Assembly: GCF_001399685.1 (NCBI RefSeq)
Contig: NZ_JTHN01000098.1
Span: 17,401-81,400, forward strand
Length of the DNA stretch: 64,000 nt
Direction of reading: 5' to 3'
DNA from: Paenibacillus sp. A3
Lineage (GTDB): Bacteria > Bacillota > Bacilli > Paenibacillales > NBRC-103111
The position numbers and the translations under genes are program-made. Positions within the stretch are counted from its first letter, which is position 1, and each line of letters opens with the position of its first letter. Shown here in pieces: positions 15,946 through 24,347 of this stretch. The notes under the pieces are model-generated. The model searched no databases. It was not told the DNA's origin and was given only the letters and a program-made list of their open reading frames with translations.

Positions 15946-17819
15946 GTGAACAACGAAAAGCCCCAGGACCCGGCGGCGGAGGTCCGTTCGGAAGAGGCCC
16001 GGGGATGGGCATGCCCGTGCAGAAGGCGAAGGATTTTAAAGGCACCTTGAAACGGCTGACCCGGTATTTGCTGCCCCACAAATTTCAATTGCTAGCCGTG
16101 TTTGTTGCGGCGATTATCAGCACCATATTCAGCATCGTCAGTCCGAAGTTGATGGGGCAGGCGACGACCAAGCTGTTTGAGGGCCTGATGCAGAAAATGA
16201 AAGGCGTGCCGGGTGCGCACATCGATTTCGCCTACGTCCATTATATTCTGCTGATGCTGGCGGTATTGTATATCGTGAGCGCGGCGTTTGCTTATGTGCA
16301 GCAGTATTTGATGGCCGGCGTAGCGCAGAAGACGGTGTACGACCTGCGCAAAGAGGTGAACGAGAAGCTGGCGCGGCTGCCGCTCAAGTTCTTCGATTCG
16401 AAGACGAACGGCGAAATTCTGAGCCGCGTCGTGAACGACGTCGACAACATCAGCAGCACGCTGCAGCAAAGCTTGACGCAGCTGATTACATCTCTGATCA
16501 CCTTGGTCGGCGTCATCGCGATGATGCTGACGATCAGCCCGATTATGACGCTGATCGTGTTCCTGACGCTGCCGCTCAGTCTGCTCGTGACCAAAGCGGT
16601 CGCCTCGCGTTCCCAAGGCTACTTCAAGGAGCAGCAAAAAGCGCTCGGCGAGCTTAACGGGCACGTGGAGGAAATGTACACGGGCCACAAAATCGTCAAA
16701 GCGTTCGGCCGCGAGCGCCAGTCGGTCGATACGTTCAACAGCATTAACGGGAAGCTCTACGAGTCTGGCTGGAAGGCGCAGTTTATTTCCGGCATCATCA
16801 TGCCGATGATGAGTTTTATCGGCAATGTCGGCTACGTTCTTGTCAGCGTCGTTGGCGGGCTCTTGGTTACGAAGCGATCGATCGAGATCGGCGACATTCA
16901 GGCGTTTATTCAATATTCCAGGCAGTTCTTCATGCCCATCACCCAGCTGGCGACGATTGCCAACGTCATTCAGTCGACCATCGCTTCGGCGGAACGCGTG
17001 TTCGAGCTGCTGGACGAACCGGAGGAAGACCCGGAGCATGCCGAGGGGAAACGCCTTGGCTCGGCGCAGGGGGAGGTGCGGTTCGAAAGCGTCCGGTTCG
17101 GCTACAAGCCGGATGACGTGCTGATCGACAACATGAACATCGACGTCAAGCCGGGACAGACGATCGCGATCGTCGGCCCGACCGGCGCAGGCAAAACGAC
17201 GCTGATTAACCTGCTGATGCGCTTCTACGAGGTTGGTAACGGCCGAATTACCATTGACGGCACGGATATTACGGAGATGAAGCGCGGCGACCTGCGCAGC
17301 TTGTTCGGCATGGTGCTTCAGGATACGTGGCTGTTCAACGGGACGATCCGGGACAACATCGCGTACGGCCGCGAAGGCGCAAGCGAGGACGAGATCGTGC
17401 AGGCCGCGCGGGCGGCGCATGCGGACCATTTTATCCGGACGCTGCCGGACGGCTACGATACGGTCTTGAACGAGGAGGCGTCGAACATTTCGCAAGGCCA
17501 GAAGCAGCTTCTGACCATTGCCCGCGCGATCCTCGCCGACCCGGCGATTCTGATCCTCGACGAAGCGACCAGCAGCGTCGATACGCGGACGGAGGTTCAC
17601 ATTCAGAAGGCGATGAACGAGCTGATGAAAGGAAGAACCAGCTTCGTCATCGCGCACCGCTTGTCCACCATACGCGAGGCCGACCTGATTCTCGTCATGA
17701 ACAAAGGCAGCGTGATCGAGCAAGGCACCCACGAGGAGCTTCTTGAACAAGGGGGCTTTTATGCCGAGCTGTACCGCAGTCAGTTCACCGGCGGAGGACG
17801 GGGACAGGAGGCGGGTTGA
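15942..17819 (+). CDS. Heterodimeric ABC multidrug exporter, catalytic subunit
   Basis: The 625-residue half transporter pairs with the gene upstream, which it overlaps by four bases. After a Gly/Pro-rich cytoplasmic start (about residues 1-30) come six membrane helices and an ATPase domain with Walker A GPTGAGKTT, a variant signature SQGQKQ (Gly to Gln), Walker B LILDEATSS with the catalytic Glu, and H-loop IAHRLST. The pairing of a degenerate and a complete ATPase follows the known YheH/YheI and TM287/288 design, in which the canonical Walker B sits on this subunit and the SGGQ signature on the other. A strong terminator ends the operon. Confidence 0.92.
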   Translation: MSEQRKAPGPGGGGPFGRGPGMGMPVQKAKDFKGTLKRLTRYLLPHKFQLLAVFVAAIISTIFSIVSPKLMGQATTKLFEGLMQKMKGVPGAHIDFAYVHYILLMLAVLYIVSAAFAYVQQYLMAGVAQKTVYDLRKEVNEKLARLPLKFFDSKTNGEILSRVVNDVDNISSTLQQSLTQLITSLITLVGVIAMMLTISPIMTLIVFLTLPLSLLVTKAVASRSQGYFKEQQKALGELNGHVEEMYTGHKIVKAFGRERQSVDTFNSINGKLYESGWKAQFISGIIMPMMSFIGNVGYVLVSVVGGLLVTKRSIEIGDIQAFIQYSRQFFMPITQLATIANVIQSTIASAERVFELLDEPEEDPEHAEGKRLGSAQGEVRFESVRFGYKPDDVLIDNMNIDVKPGQTIAIVGPTGAGKTTLINLLMRFYEVGNGRITIDGTDITEMKRGDLRSLFGMVLQDTWLFNGTIRDNIAYGREGASEDEIVQAARAAHADHFIRTLPDGYDTVLNEEASNISQGQKQLLTIARAILADPAILILDEATSSVDTRTEVHIQKAMNELMKGRTSFVIAHRLSTIREADLILVMNKGSVIEQGTHEELLEQGGFYAELYRSQFTGGGRGQEAG

Positions 17820-17840
17820 GCCGAAGGCTCTACCTGAAGG

Positions 17841-17875
17841 AACAACCGCAGGCGCGTCCTGCGGTTGTTTTTTTT
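17841..17875 (+). terminator. Terminator of the ABC exporter operon
   Basis: AACAACCGCAGG pairs with CCTGCGGTTGTT around a five-base loop, followed by eight T. The thiM terminator at 21513 has nearly the same stem. Confidence 0.92.
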
Positions 17876-17975
17876 GCATGGTTCCACGAAATCAAAATCG
17901 TGGCACAAGGCTGGAAATCCAGACTTCAAAGTCCTTTATCTCATTACTAGCTTTGCCTAAATAACGACCGGTAGG

Positions 17976-19070
17976 TCAGATGTCTTTATTTTTTGCGCTG
18001 TTTCCTAAAATAACTTCCGCTATTTTTTTAGCATATTTCTCAGATTTAGCCTCGTCATAATTACTCAATACCGCAATAGTCAAACGTTCTTCCGGGAAAC
18101 GCATAAAGTGTGAAGCGTAACCCGCCCAGCCTCCCGAATGCTCCAAGTAATGACGATTGAAATCTTTGCCAATAGACAAGCCAAAAGCATAATCTTTATT
18201 GTTAATAATCGTCTCTCCGGATGGAGAAGTTTTCGGACCTATTTCGCTCATTCTTTTAACAAGGTCTTTTCCGCCAACCGTACCTGTAGTGAAGTTTTGT
18301 CCCCATTTTACGAAGTCCTCAACATGGGTATGAACGGCTCCATCGCCCGTATGTTCCCAAGGGCTTTCAAAGATTTCATATGCCCCTAGCATATTCTTCG
18401 AGTAGCCGCGAGCAACGGGGAAATTGGTAGGATAGCGATCCACGATTGAGGTGTCGTTCATGTTTAAAGGCTTAAAAATACGCTCCTTCGAAAATTCACG
18501 AAGGCTTTTTCCACTAGCTTTTTCAACGACTAAAGATAATAAAAAGTATCCGGTATTACTGTAATCATATTTTGTTCCGACCGGAAATTCTGCAATTTGA
18601 TGATTGTTAAGGTGGTCAAGCGATTGTTCTACAGTTAATTTATCGGTATATTTAATGTTCGCACCTTCCGCCAATTCCATATAATCAACTAATCCGCCAG
18701 TGTGATGAATTAGATGTCTTAGTGTCACAGGCTTAGCATATGTTCCGAGAGAAGATACATACTTTAAAATGGAATCATCCAGATTCAATTTACCTTCTTG
18801 CTCTAGCAGTAAAATTGCAAATGCCGTGAATTGTTTAGAGGCTGAAGCAATATTAAAAATTGTTTTTGTCGTTATCGGCAGTTTTTCTTCTATCGAATCT
18901 AAACCAACTGCTCCTTTATAAGTTGTGCCATCGTCGAAACTTGCAATATAAGCATAACCGGGTTCATTTGGTGAGATCTTGTTAAATAATTGTTTAATCG
19001 CTTCATCTGTTGCTTGGTTGTATGTAGGGTCTGGCTGTTGGTTTTGATTATTATTTTGAACAATCGGCAT
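17976..19070 (-). CDS. Beta-lactamase-family serine hydrolase
   Basis: The 364-residue protein belongs to the class C beta-lactamase/DD-peptidase-like family. The nucleophile motif SxxK is seen as SASK (about residue 79), the second motif as YSN (DYSNTGY, about 165) and the third as HSGG near the C-terminus. There is no signal peptide; the N-terminus is Asn/Gln-rich, so a cytoplasmic esterase or peptidase role is as likely as a cell-wall one. GGAGGG precedes the ATG. It is AT-richer than the exporter genes beside it. Antibiotic hydrolysis should not be assumed. Confidence 0.85.
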   Translation of the reverse strand: MPIVQNNNQNQQPDPTYNQATDEAIKQLFNKISPNEPGYAYIASFDDGTTYKGAVGLDSIEEKLPITTKTIFNIASASKQFTAFAILLLEQEGKLNLDDSILKYVSSLGTYAKPVTLRHLIHHTGGLVDYMELAEGANIKYTDKLTVEQSLDHLNNHQIAEFPVGTKYDYSNTGYFLLSLVVEKASGKSLREFSKERIFKPLNMNDTSIVDRYPTNFPVARGYSKNMLGAYEIFESPWEHTGDGAVHTHVEDFVKWGQNFTTGTVGGKDLVKRMSEIGPKTSPSGETIINNKDYAFGLSIGKDFNRHYLEHSGGWAGYASHFMRFPEERLTIAVLSNYDEAKSEKYAKKIAEVILGNSAKNKDI

Positions 19071-19451
19071 CGAATTTTTTCCCTCCTGCGTTTTTTTTCT
19101 TGCTTACAGAAAAAAACTCCTTTATTGGGAATGCATACAAATTATTAGTACGAGTATTTTATGTAAGAAGTTTCGAAGTTTTTTCGAGCATTCCTATTAA
19201 AGTCTGTAGAGGGACGTAAAGAATGTATATCAGGACATGAATATTTATGGCATGCAAGAAGCTATAAAAGAGGCTCCAACACCCCACATGGGACAATCCC
19301 CCGAAGCCGTTAAATTATGCAGAGAAACAAAAATAATCATATTGCAGTTATTTTCAGTTCGAGGCCATTGCCCCTCGAACTGCCCATTTGTTATCAGCAA
19401 ACGTGACCGATGCAGTTGACTTTTGGATAAGCGTATGTTTCAATGAAACTA
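19071..19451. other. Gene-free stretch with one inverted repeat
   Basis: No credible gene was found. A perfect 10-bp inverted repeat (CAGTTCGAGG at 19355-19364 with CCTCGAACTG at 19373-19382) lacks a T-run. A TTGACT near 19408 may be the -35 of the promoter that transcribes the TPP riboswitches. Confidence 0.4.
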
Positions 19452-19537
19452 ATTTGCGGGGGGACTACTTGGTAGTTGAGAAGGTTAAAACCTGACCCTT
19501 TGAACCTGTCGGTTAATACCGGCGTAGGGAAGCGAAT
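19452..19537 (+). promoter_or_regulatory. TPP riboswitch 1 (THI box)
   Basis: The conserved thi-box core is present: TTGAGAAGG, then ACCTGACCCTTTGAACCTG and the GGTTAATACCGGCGTAGGGAAGC arm. The ends ATTTGC and GCGAAT pair as P1. It is the first of two consecutive aptamers, each followed by its own terminator, ahead of thiD-thiM. Binding of thiamine pyrophosphate is expected to favour termination. Confidence 0.93.
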
Positions 19538-19563
19538 CATTACATCTCTATATGTATATGATT

Positions 19564-19599
19564 AGGGCGCTTCCACGAACGAGAGAGCGCTCTATTTTT
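19564..19599 (+). terminator. Expression-platform terminator of TPP riboswitch 1
   Basis: AGGGCGCT pairs with AGCGCTCT and is followed by ATTTTTA. It lies 26 bp after the aptamer, the usual position of a ligand-controlled terminator. Confidence 0.8.
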
Positions 19600-19621
19600 A
19601 TGTGCTAAAACTGAATATGGC

Positions 19622-19713
19622 TTATTGTTTGCGGGGGGACTGTTCGCAGTTGAGAAGGTTAAACCTGACCCTTTGAACCTGTTAGTTAATACTGGCGTAG
19701 GGAGCAAATAACA
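19622..19713 (+). promoter_or_regulatory. TPP riboswitch 2 (THI box)
   Basis: A second complete aptamer with the same core (TTGAGAAGG, ACCTGACCCTTTGAACCTG, ACTGGCGTAGGGAGC). The P1 helix TATTGTTTGC/GCAAATAACA is longer than that of the first copy. The J/P arms differ from aptamer 1 at several positions, so it is not a fresh copy. Confidence 0.93.
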
Positions 19714-19723
19714 GTGTTATTTT

Positions 19724-19762
19724 GCCCTTGTCAGAAATAGGATAAGGGCTTTTTATTTTTTT
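19724..19762 (+). terminator. Expression-platform terminator of TPP riboswitch 2
   Basis: GCCCTT pairs with AAGGGC over a 14-base loop, followed by a long T-rich run, 20 bp before thiD. Confidence 0.85.
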
Positions 19763-19782
19763 AATGTAACAGAGCGGAGAGG

Positions 19783-20616
19783 ATGGATAGACTTGAAAAA
19801 GTACTCACGATTGCCGGTTCGGATTGCAGCGGAGGCGCCGGCATTCAAGCCGATTTAAAAACGTTCTCGGCGCATGGCGTTTTTGGCATGAGCGTCATTG
19901 TTTCGGTGGTCGCCGAAAATACGAGCCGCGTCATTGACATTCAGGATGTCAGGCCGGATATGATCGAAAAACAAATCGATGCCATTTTTGAGGATATTGA
20001 TGTGGACGCGGTGAAGATCGGTATGCTCTCCCAGCCCGAGTGCATGGAGGCCGTCGCTGGAAAGCTCAAGCAATACGCTCCCGCCAATATTGTTCTCGAT
20101 CCCGTGATGTATGCCAAAAACGGCTGTCCGCTTATGAATCCCGACGCCATAGATACACTGATCGAAAAGGTGATTCCGTTCGCCGACGTCCTGACCCCCA
20201 ATATTCCGGAAGCGGAGAAAATCGCCGGTATGCCGATTCACAATGTCGAAGATATGAAAAAGTCGGCTGAAGCGATTTATCGTATGGGTTGCAAAAACGT
20301 CCTTGTCAAAGGCGGTCATGCCGCAGGAAGCGCGCTGGATATTTTGTTTGACGGGGAGCGGTTTTATACGTTCGACGCACAGCGTATTGATACCAAAAAT
20401 ACGCATGGCACAGGCTGCACTTACTCAGCCGCGATTGCATCAAACCTCGCATTGGGATGCAGCATGCAGAAAGCGGTACATCGGGCAAAGGAATATATCA
20501 CCACCGCCATTCGGCATTCCTTGTCGATAGGAAAGGGCCACGGCCCGACTCATCATTTTTACGAGCTTTACCAAAACGGCTTAAAGAATGGAGCTGAGAT
20601 CAGCAATGGACAATAA
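19783..20616 (+). CDS. thiD: Hydroxymethylpyrimidine (phosphate) kinase
   Basis: The 277-residue protein is a ribokinase-fold ThiD, which phosphorylates HMP to HMP-P and on to HMP-PP in thiamine synthesis. It opens with the family signature LTIAGSDCSGGAGIQADLK, has the substrate loop TPNIPEAEKI, and the ATP/anion-hole motif NTHGTGCTYS near residue 206-215. It is the first gene behind tandem TPP riboswitches and overlaps thiM, so both belong to the salvage branch controlled by TPP. No thiE follows in this window. Confidence 0.94.
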   Translation: MDRLEKVLTIAGSDCSGGAGIQADLKTFSAHGVFGMSVIVSVVAENTSRVIDIQDVRPDMIEKQIDAIFEDIDVDAVKIGMLSQPECMEAVAGKLKQYAPANIVLDPVMYAKNGCPLMNPDAIDTLIEKVIPFADVLTPNIPEAEKIAGMPIHNVEDMKKSAEAIYRMGCKNVLVKGGHAAGSALDILFDGERFYTFDAQRIDTKNTHGTGCTYSAAIASNLALGCSMQKAVHRAKEYITTAIRHSLSIGKGHGPTHHFYELYQNGLKNGAEISNGQ

Positions 20617-21436
20617 CTTCATCTCAAATATCGGCGATTTATTGAGCGGCGTCCGGCGAGCAAAGCCTTTGGTTCACCATCTTACCAATTATGTGACCGT
20701 CAACGACTGCGCCAACATTACGCTTGCCATCGGCGCTTCGCCTATCATGGCGGATGATATTGAGGAAGCCGCTGACATCACCGCAATATCCTCCGCGCTC
20801 GTGTTGAATATAGGGACATTGAATAGCCGAACCGTGGAATCAATGCTTGCCGCCGGGAAGAAAGCAAACGAGATGGGCATCCCCGTCGTTTTGGACCCCG
20901 TGGGCGCAGGCGCGTCGAAGCTCCGCAATCAGACGGTTAGGATGATGCTTGAACAGCTAAAATTCAGCGTTATCCGCGGCAATATGTCTGAAATTCGTTA
21001 TATCGCCGGGCTCCACGCAACAACAAAAGGAGTGGACGCTTCCGAAGCGGACTTGGAAAACAGTCTGCAAAGCGGCATCGATATTGCGAGCGGATTGGCG
21101 AAGCAATATCACTGTGCGGTTGCAATCACCGGTGCGACCGATATCGTATCCGATGGCCGAAGCGTAATTTGTATGGAGAACGGACATCCCATGCTCGGCT
21201 CCATAACCGGTACAGGCTGCATGAGTACGTCCCTGATCGGTTCGTTCTGCGGGGTTACGGCGGATTACCGCATGGCGGCCGTCGCCGGTCTTTTGTGCAT
21301 GGGTATTGCAGGGGAGAAGGCTTATGAAACTGCCGGTCAACAAGGGAACGGCAGCTACCGTGTAGCTCTCATCGATGAAATAAGCAAAATGAACTCCCAG
21401 ACGATGCGCGAGAGGGCAAAAGTATATGAAGCCTGA
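20606..21436 (+). CDS. thiM: Hydroxyethylthiazole kinase
   Basis: ThiM phosphorylates the thiazole alcohol THZ for thiamine salvage. The 276-residue product shows the family opening PLVHHLTNYVTVNDCANITL, GASPIMAD, LDPVGAGAS and the C-terminal ITGTGCMSTSLIG anion-hole motif. The ATG at 20606 overlaps the thiD stop; an ATG 18 bases earlier is possible but has a poorer ribosome site. Together with thiD it makes the two substrates that ThiE joins. A stem-loop terminator follows about 75 bp later. Confidence 0.94.
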   Translation: MDNNFISNIGDLLSGVRRAKPLVHHLTNYVTVNDCANITLAIGASPIMADDIEEAADITAISSALVLNIGTLNSRTVESMLAAGKKANEMGIPVVLDPVGAGASKLRNQTVRMMLEQLKFSVIRGNMSEIRYIAGLHATTKGVDASEADLENSLQSGIDIASGLAKQYHCAVAITGATDIVSDGRSVICMENGHPMLGSITGTGCMSTSLIGSFCGVTADYRMAAVAGLLCMGIAGEKAYETAGQQGNGSYRVALIDEISKMNSQTMRERAKVYEA

Positions 21437-21512
21437 GATGGGCTGCATCATTTATTTGATTGCGAACGTTCCAGATAAGGCTTCGAACCCTGTCGAGGGT
21501 TTTCAACACACT

Positions 21513-21542
21513 GAACCGCAGGCACGCCCTGCGGTTTTTTTT
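21513..21542 (+). terminator. Terminator of thiD-thiM
   Basis: GAACCGCAGG pairs with CCTGCGGTT, then eight T. The stretch beyond it to 21804 holds no gene; only AT-rich promoter-like sequence of the next gene is seen. Confidence 0.92.
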
Positions 21543-21804
21543 GTTTCCTCCCTGCAATGGTTCGAAGTTACAAAAATGTAAAGTAGCGCTCATCGCCCGT
21601 GCGTTTTTTCCTAATACAATATCGATCTTGCGCAGCCGGATTTTTGGCAGCAGTCCATGACGAAAATTTAGCAGGATATAGAGGAATATCTTAGATTAAG
21701 TAGGTATAGTAAAAAGTGATTTACATTACAAAAGAACTATTTTTCGTTTGAAAAATAGGACTAATGGTATATAATGATAAAAAATAGTAAAGAGGTGTAA
21801 TCTA

Positions 21805-22674
21805 TTGGTTAAGAAAAAGAGTATTTTATTGATGACATTATCTTTTATTGTTTTAAGCATTTTGGTTTTTCCCAGCTTTGCTCAAACTGCAAAAGCAGCT
21901 GCGGTTGGGGGGCAGCTAACAGCACCGGAACAAGGCTGGAAAAGGTTTGACGATCATCATCCGTTCATTAAGTATAACGGAACTCCAGTAAATCAAAACA
22001 GCGGACAAGGATTATATAACGATACTGGCTACGGAGTTTTAGGCAAAGATTCGGTCGAATTTTATTTTACTGGAACGAAAATGAGATTTATCGGTGCTAA
22101 TTTTAGCAATAGAAGCACACCGGCGAATATTCAAGTTTACATTGATGGCGCCTTAAAAGGGAGTTTTTCGCAGTATTCTTCGAGTTTTGCAGCTCAAGTA
22201 TTAAATTTTGAGATTACAGGATTAAGTGACGCCAAACATAAAGTCAAAGTGCAGTCAAATGATGACGGGCTATTCGTCATTGACGCTATTGATATTAATG
22301 AAACAGGGGATCTCGTTGCTCCGGATGTCACTCCCACTCCCAATCCTACTCCTACTACCACAAAATTATTTGTTGGGGATAACTCGATGTATCTTTTGGA
22401 TGCTAACGGCGAGGTATGGTCTTGGGGAAGCAACGATTATGGACAACTAGGTCTTGGCGACACAACGAAAAGAACGGTGAAAACCAAAATTCCAGGCTTA
22501 ACTGGCATCACGGATATTGTTGTGAAAGATAACTTTGTTATCGCCCTTAAAAGTGACGGCAAGGTTTATGGTTGGGGAAATAATACGTCCGGAGTACTCG
22601 GAGCTGTAGGGGAAATCGTAAAACAGCCGGTTAATATTGAAAGTAATATCAATGCAATTGATGGAGCCAATTAA
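21805..22674 (+). CDS. Secreted protein with RCC1-like repeats
   Basis: The TTG start follows AAAGAGGTG. The 289-residue product has a signal peptide ending near AQTAKA (about residue 30), a beta-rich domain (about 35-170) resembling a galactose-binding fold, a Thr/Pro linker (TPTPNPTPTTT) and two RCC1-type repeats (VWSWGSNDYGQLGLGD and VYGWGNNTSGVLG). RCC1 propellers normally need seven blades, so two are too few for one ring; the protein may be truncated or assemble with others. It probably acts outside the cell; substrate unknown. Confidence 0.75.
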   Translation: MVKKKSILLMTLSFIVLSILVFPSFAQTAKAAAVGGQLTAPEQGWKRFDDHHPFIKYNGTPVNQNSGQGLYNDTGYGVLGKDSVEFYFTGTKMRFIGANFSNRSTPANIQVYIDGALKGSFSQYSSSFAAQVLNFEITGLSDAKHKVKVQSNDDGLFVIDAIDINETGDLVAPDVTPTPNPTPTTTKLFVGDNSMYLLDANGEVWSWGSNDYGQLGLGDTTKRTVKTKIPGLTGITDIVVKDNFVIALKSDGKVYGWGNNTSGVLGAVGEIVKQPVNIESNINAIDGAN

Positions 22675-22690
22675 ATAAATTGGTAGAGCT

Positions 22691-22731
22691 AAAGATGACT
22701 TCTGAATTCAAGGAGTCATCTTTTCTTTTTT
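22691..22731 (+). terminator. Terminator of the RCC1-like gene
   Basis: AAAGATGACT pairs with AGTCATCTTT, followed by a T-rich run. Confidence 0.85.
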
Positions 22732-22798
22732 ACTATGACGCTGGGTTCACCCGCCGTTCCCGAAGGGGAGCAGCGGGCTTTTGACCGTACGCCGTGCA

Positions 22799-24223
22799 TC
22801 AGGCCAAGGACCGCAGCAGCCCGGCCAGCAGCCGGACTCCTTCGCGCAGCTGGTTTTCGTTCGCGTAGGAGTAGCTCAAGCGAATCCGGTCGTCGAACTC
22901 TGCGAGCGGATCGCAGATCGTGCCGGGCACGAACGTGAGCGACTGCTCGATGCCCTTCGCCAGCAGCGTTCCCGCTTTGATCCCGTCCGGCAGCTTGATC
23001 CACAGGTTCAAGCCACCCGCGGGCTTGGTCCACGACAAGCCGGTGCCGGACAACGCTTCCTCCATAATGTTCATCCGCACGTGCAGCGCGATGCGGAGCT
23101 TCTCCAAGTGCCGCTGCATCCGGTCGGAGAAGAAGAGCAGCAGAAAAATCTTTTGATTCAACAGCGGCGTGCCGTTATCGGCGAGCGACTTGGCGGTCAG
23201 CAGATTGCCGATGACCGGCTGTCGGGCTGCCACGGCGGCGATGCGCAAGCCGGGAGCGATATACTTGCTGAAGCTGCGAATGTAGGCAACATAGCCCTCC
23301 GTATCGTAGGCGAACAGCGGCGGCGGCGGTGGCTGCTTGAAGTAAATGTCGTGAAACGCATCGTCCTCCACCAGAAGACAGCGGTGCTCCGCCGCCAGCT
23401 CGACCAGGCGCTTCCGCTGCTCTGCGGACACGGTATAGCCCGTCGGGTTGTGGAATGTTGGGTTGAGATAAAAGAAGCGGGGCTTGCGCTCCTTCATCAG
23501 CCTTGCCACCTGTTCCAAATCATAGCCGTGAGGATGGATGTCTACAGACGCAAGCTGCGCGCCGTAGCTGCGAAATATATCCATCGCCGCGCCGTAGGTC
23601 GGACGTTCTACAAGCACGACATCCCGCGGCTTGAGCAGTGTCTTGGCCAGCAGGTCCAGCGCTTGCTGTGCCCCGGAAGTGATCAGCAGCTCGCCGGGCG
23701 TAAGAGCGAGGCGGTGCTCGGCCGCCAAGTACTCGGTCATCGCCTCGCGAAGCTCCTGATCGCCTTGAACGGGCGCGTAGGTTCCGAGCACTTTGGGATA
23801 CAGATCGAAGGCTTGCTTGACGTAGGCCGAGAGGTACTGATTCGGCAGCAGATTCGGATCGAGCAGCGCCTGGGAGAACTGGTAAACCACCGGAACCCGC
23901 TGGATGTCCGATAGCGGATTTTGCTGAATATGTGAGTGCACGGCAGGCGTCGCCGTCAGGTCGGACGGCAAGCTGCCGGTGTTGAGATAATAGCCGGATT
24001 TGTCTTTCACGTACGCCTTGCCGCTCTGCTTCAGCAGTTGGTAGGCTTTGAACACGGTCAGCCGGTGAACGCCCAGCTCCTGGGCCAGCTCGCGGATCGA
24101 AGGAAGCTTGCCGCCCTCGCTCCATTCCCCCCGGTCAATCCGTTTCAGGATGTCGTCGCAGACGCTCTCGTACAGCCGGGCAGGCTGGGCAGGCTGGGCA
24201 GCGGATGGGTAGATTTTGCTCAC
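22799..24223 (-). CDS. MocR/PdxR-type regulator (GntR HTH plus aminotransferase)
   Basis: The 474-residue protein joins an N-terminal GntR winged HTH (about 12-75, LPSIRELAQELGVHRLTVFK) to a fold-type I aminotransferase domain that binds PLP, with the lysine in the segment RSFSKYIAPGLR. MocR proteins use PLP or an amino compound as effector and commonly regulate the gene transcribed divergently. The GTG start at 24223 has GGAAGGAG upstream; longer ORF versions run across the promoter of the neighbour. The divergent neighbour is an EamA exporter, so that gene is the expected target. Confidence 0.9.
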   Translation of the reverse strand: MSKIYPSAAQPAQPARLYESVCDDILKRIDRGEWSEGGKLPSIRELAQELGVHRLTVFKAYQLLKQSGKAYVKDKSGYYLNTGSLPSDLTATPAVHSHIQQNPLSDIQRVPVVYQFSQALLDPNLLPNQYLSAYVKQAFDLYPKVLGTYAPVQGDQELREAMTEYLAAEHRLALTPGELLITSGAQQALDLLAKTLLKPRDVVLVERPTYGAAMDIFRSYGAQLASVDIHPHGYDLEQVARLMKERKPRFFYLNPTFHNPTGYTVSAEQRKRLVELAAEHRCLLVEDDAFHDIYFKQPPPPPLFAYDTEGYVAYIRSFSKYIAPGLRIAAVAARQPVIGNLLTAKSLADNGTPLLNQKIFLLLFFSDRMQRHLEKLRIALHVRMNIMEEALSGTGLSWTKPAGGLNLWIKLPDGIKAGTLLAKGIEQSLTFVPGTICDPLAEFDDRIRLSYSYANENQLREGVRLLAGLLRSLA

Positions 24224-24275
24224 GCGTCGCACGCTCCTTCCTTTCTTTATCTCCATTGTAGCACTTTTTTGCACC

Positions 24276-24304
24276 ATCTGTTCTGCGATGTTTGATCTGT
24301 TCTG
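24276..24304. promoter_or_regulatory. Direct-repeat operator candidate for the MocR regulator
   Basis: ATCTGTTCTG occurs twice in the same orientation (24276-24285 and 24295-24304), 19 bp apart, between the divergent MocR and EamA genes. Direct repeats about two helical turns apart are the known binding mode for MocR proteins such as GabR. Confidence 0.6.
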
Positions 24305-24347
24305 TGCCCTTTCTTCTATGATGGAGGAATAGAAGGAGGAGAGAGAC

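Noticed and set aside
17976..19070. Calling the serine hydrolase an AmpC beta-lactamase
   Set aside because: The SxxK, YxN and HSGG motifs are shared by esterases and DD-peptidases, and no signal peptide is present.
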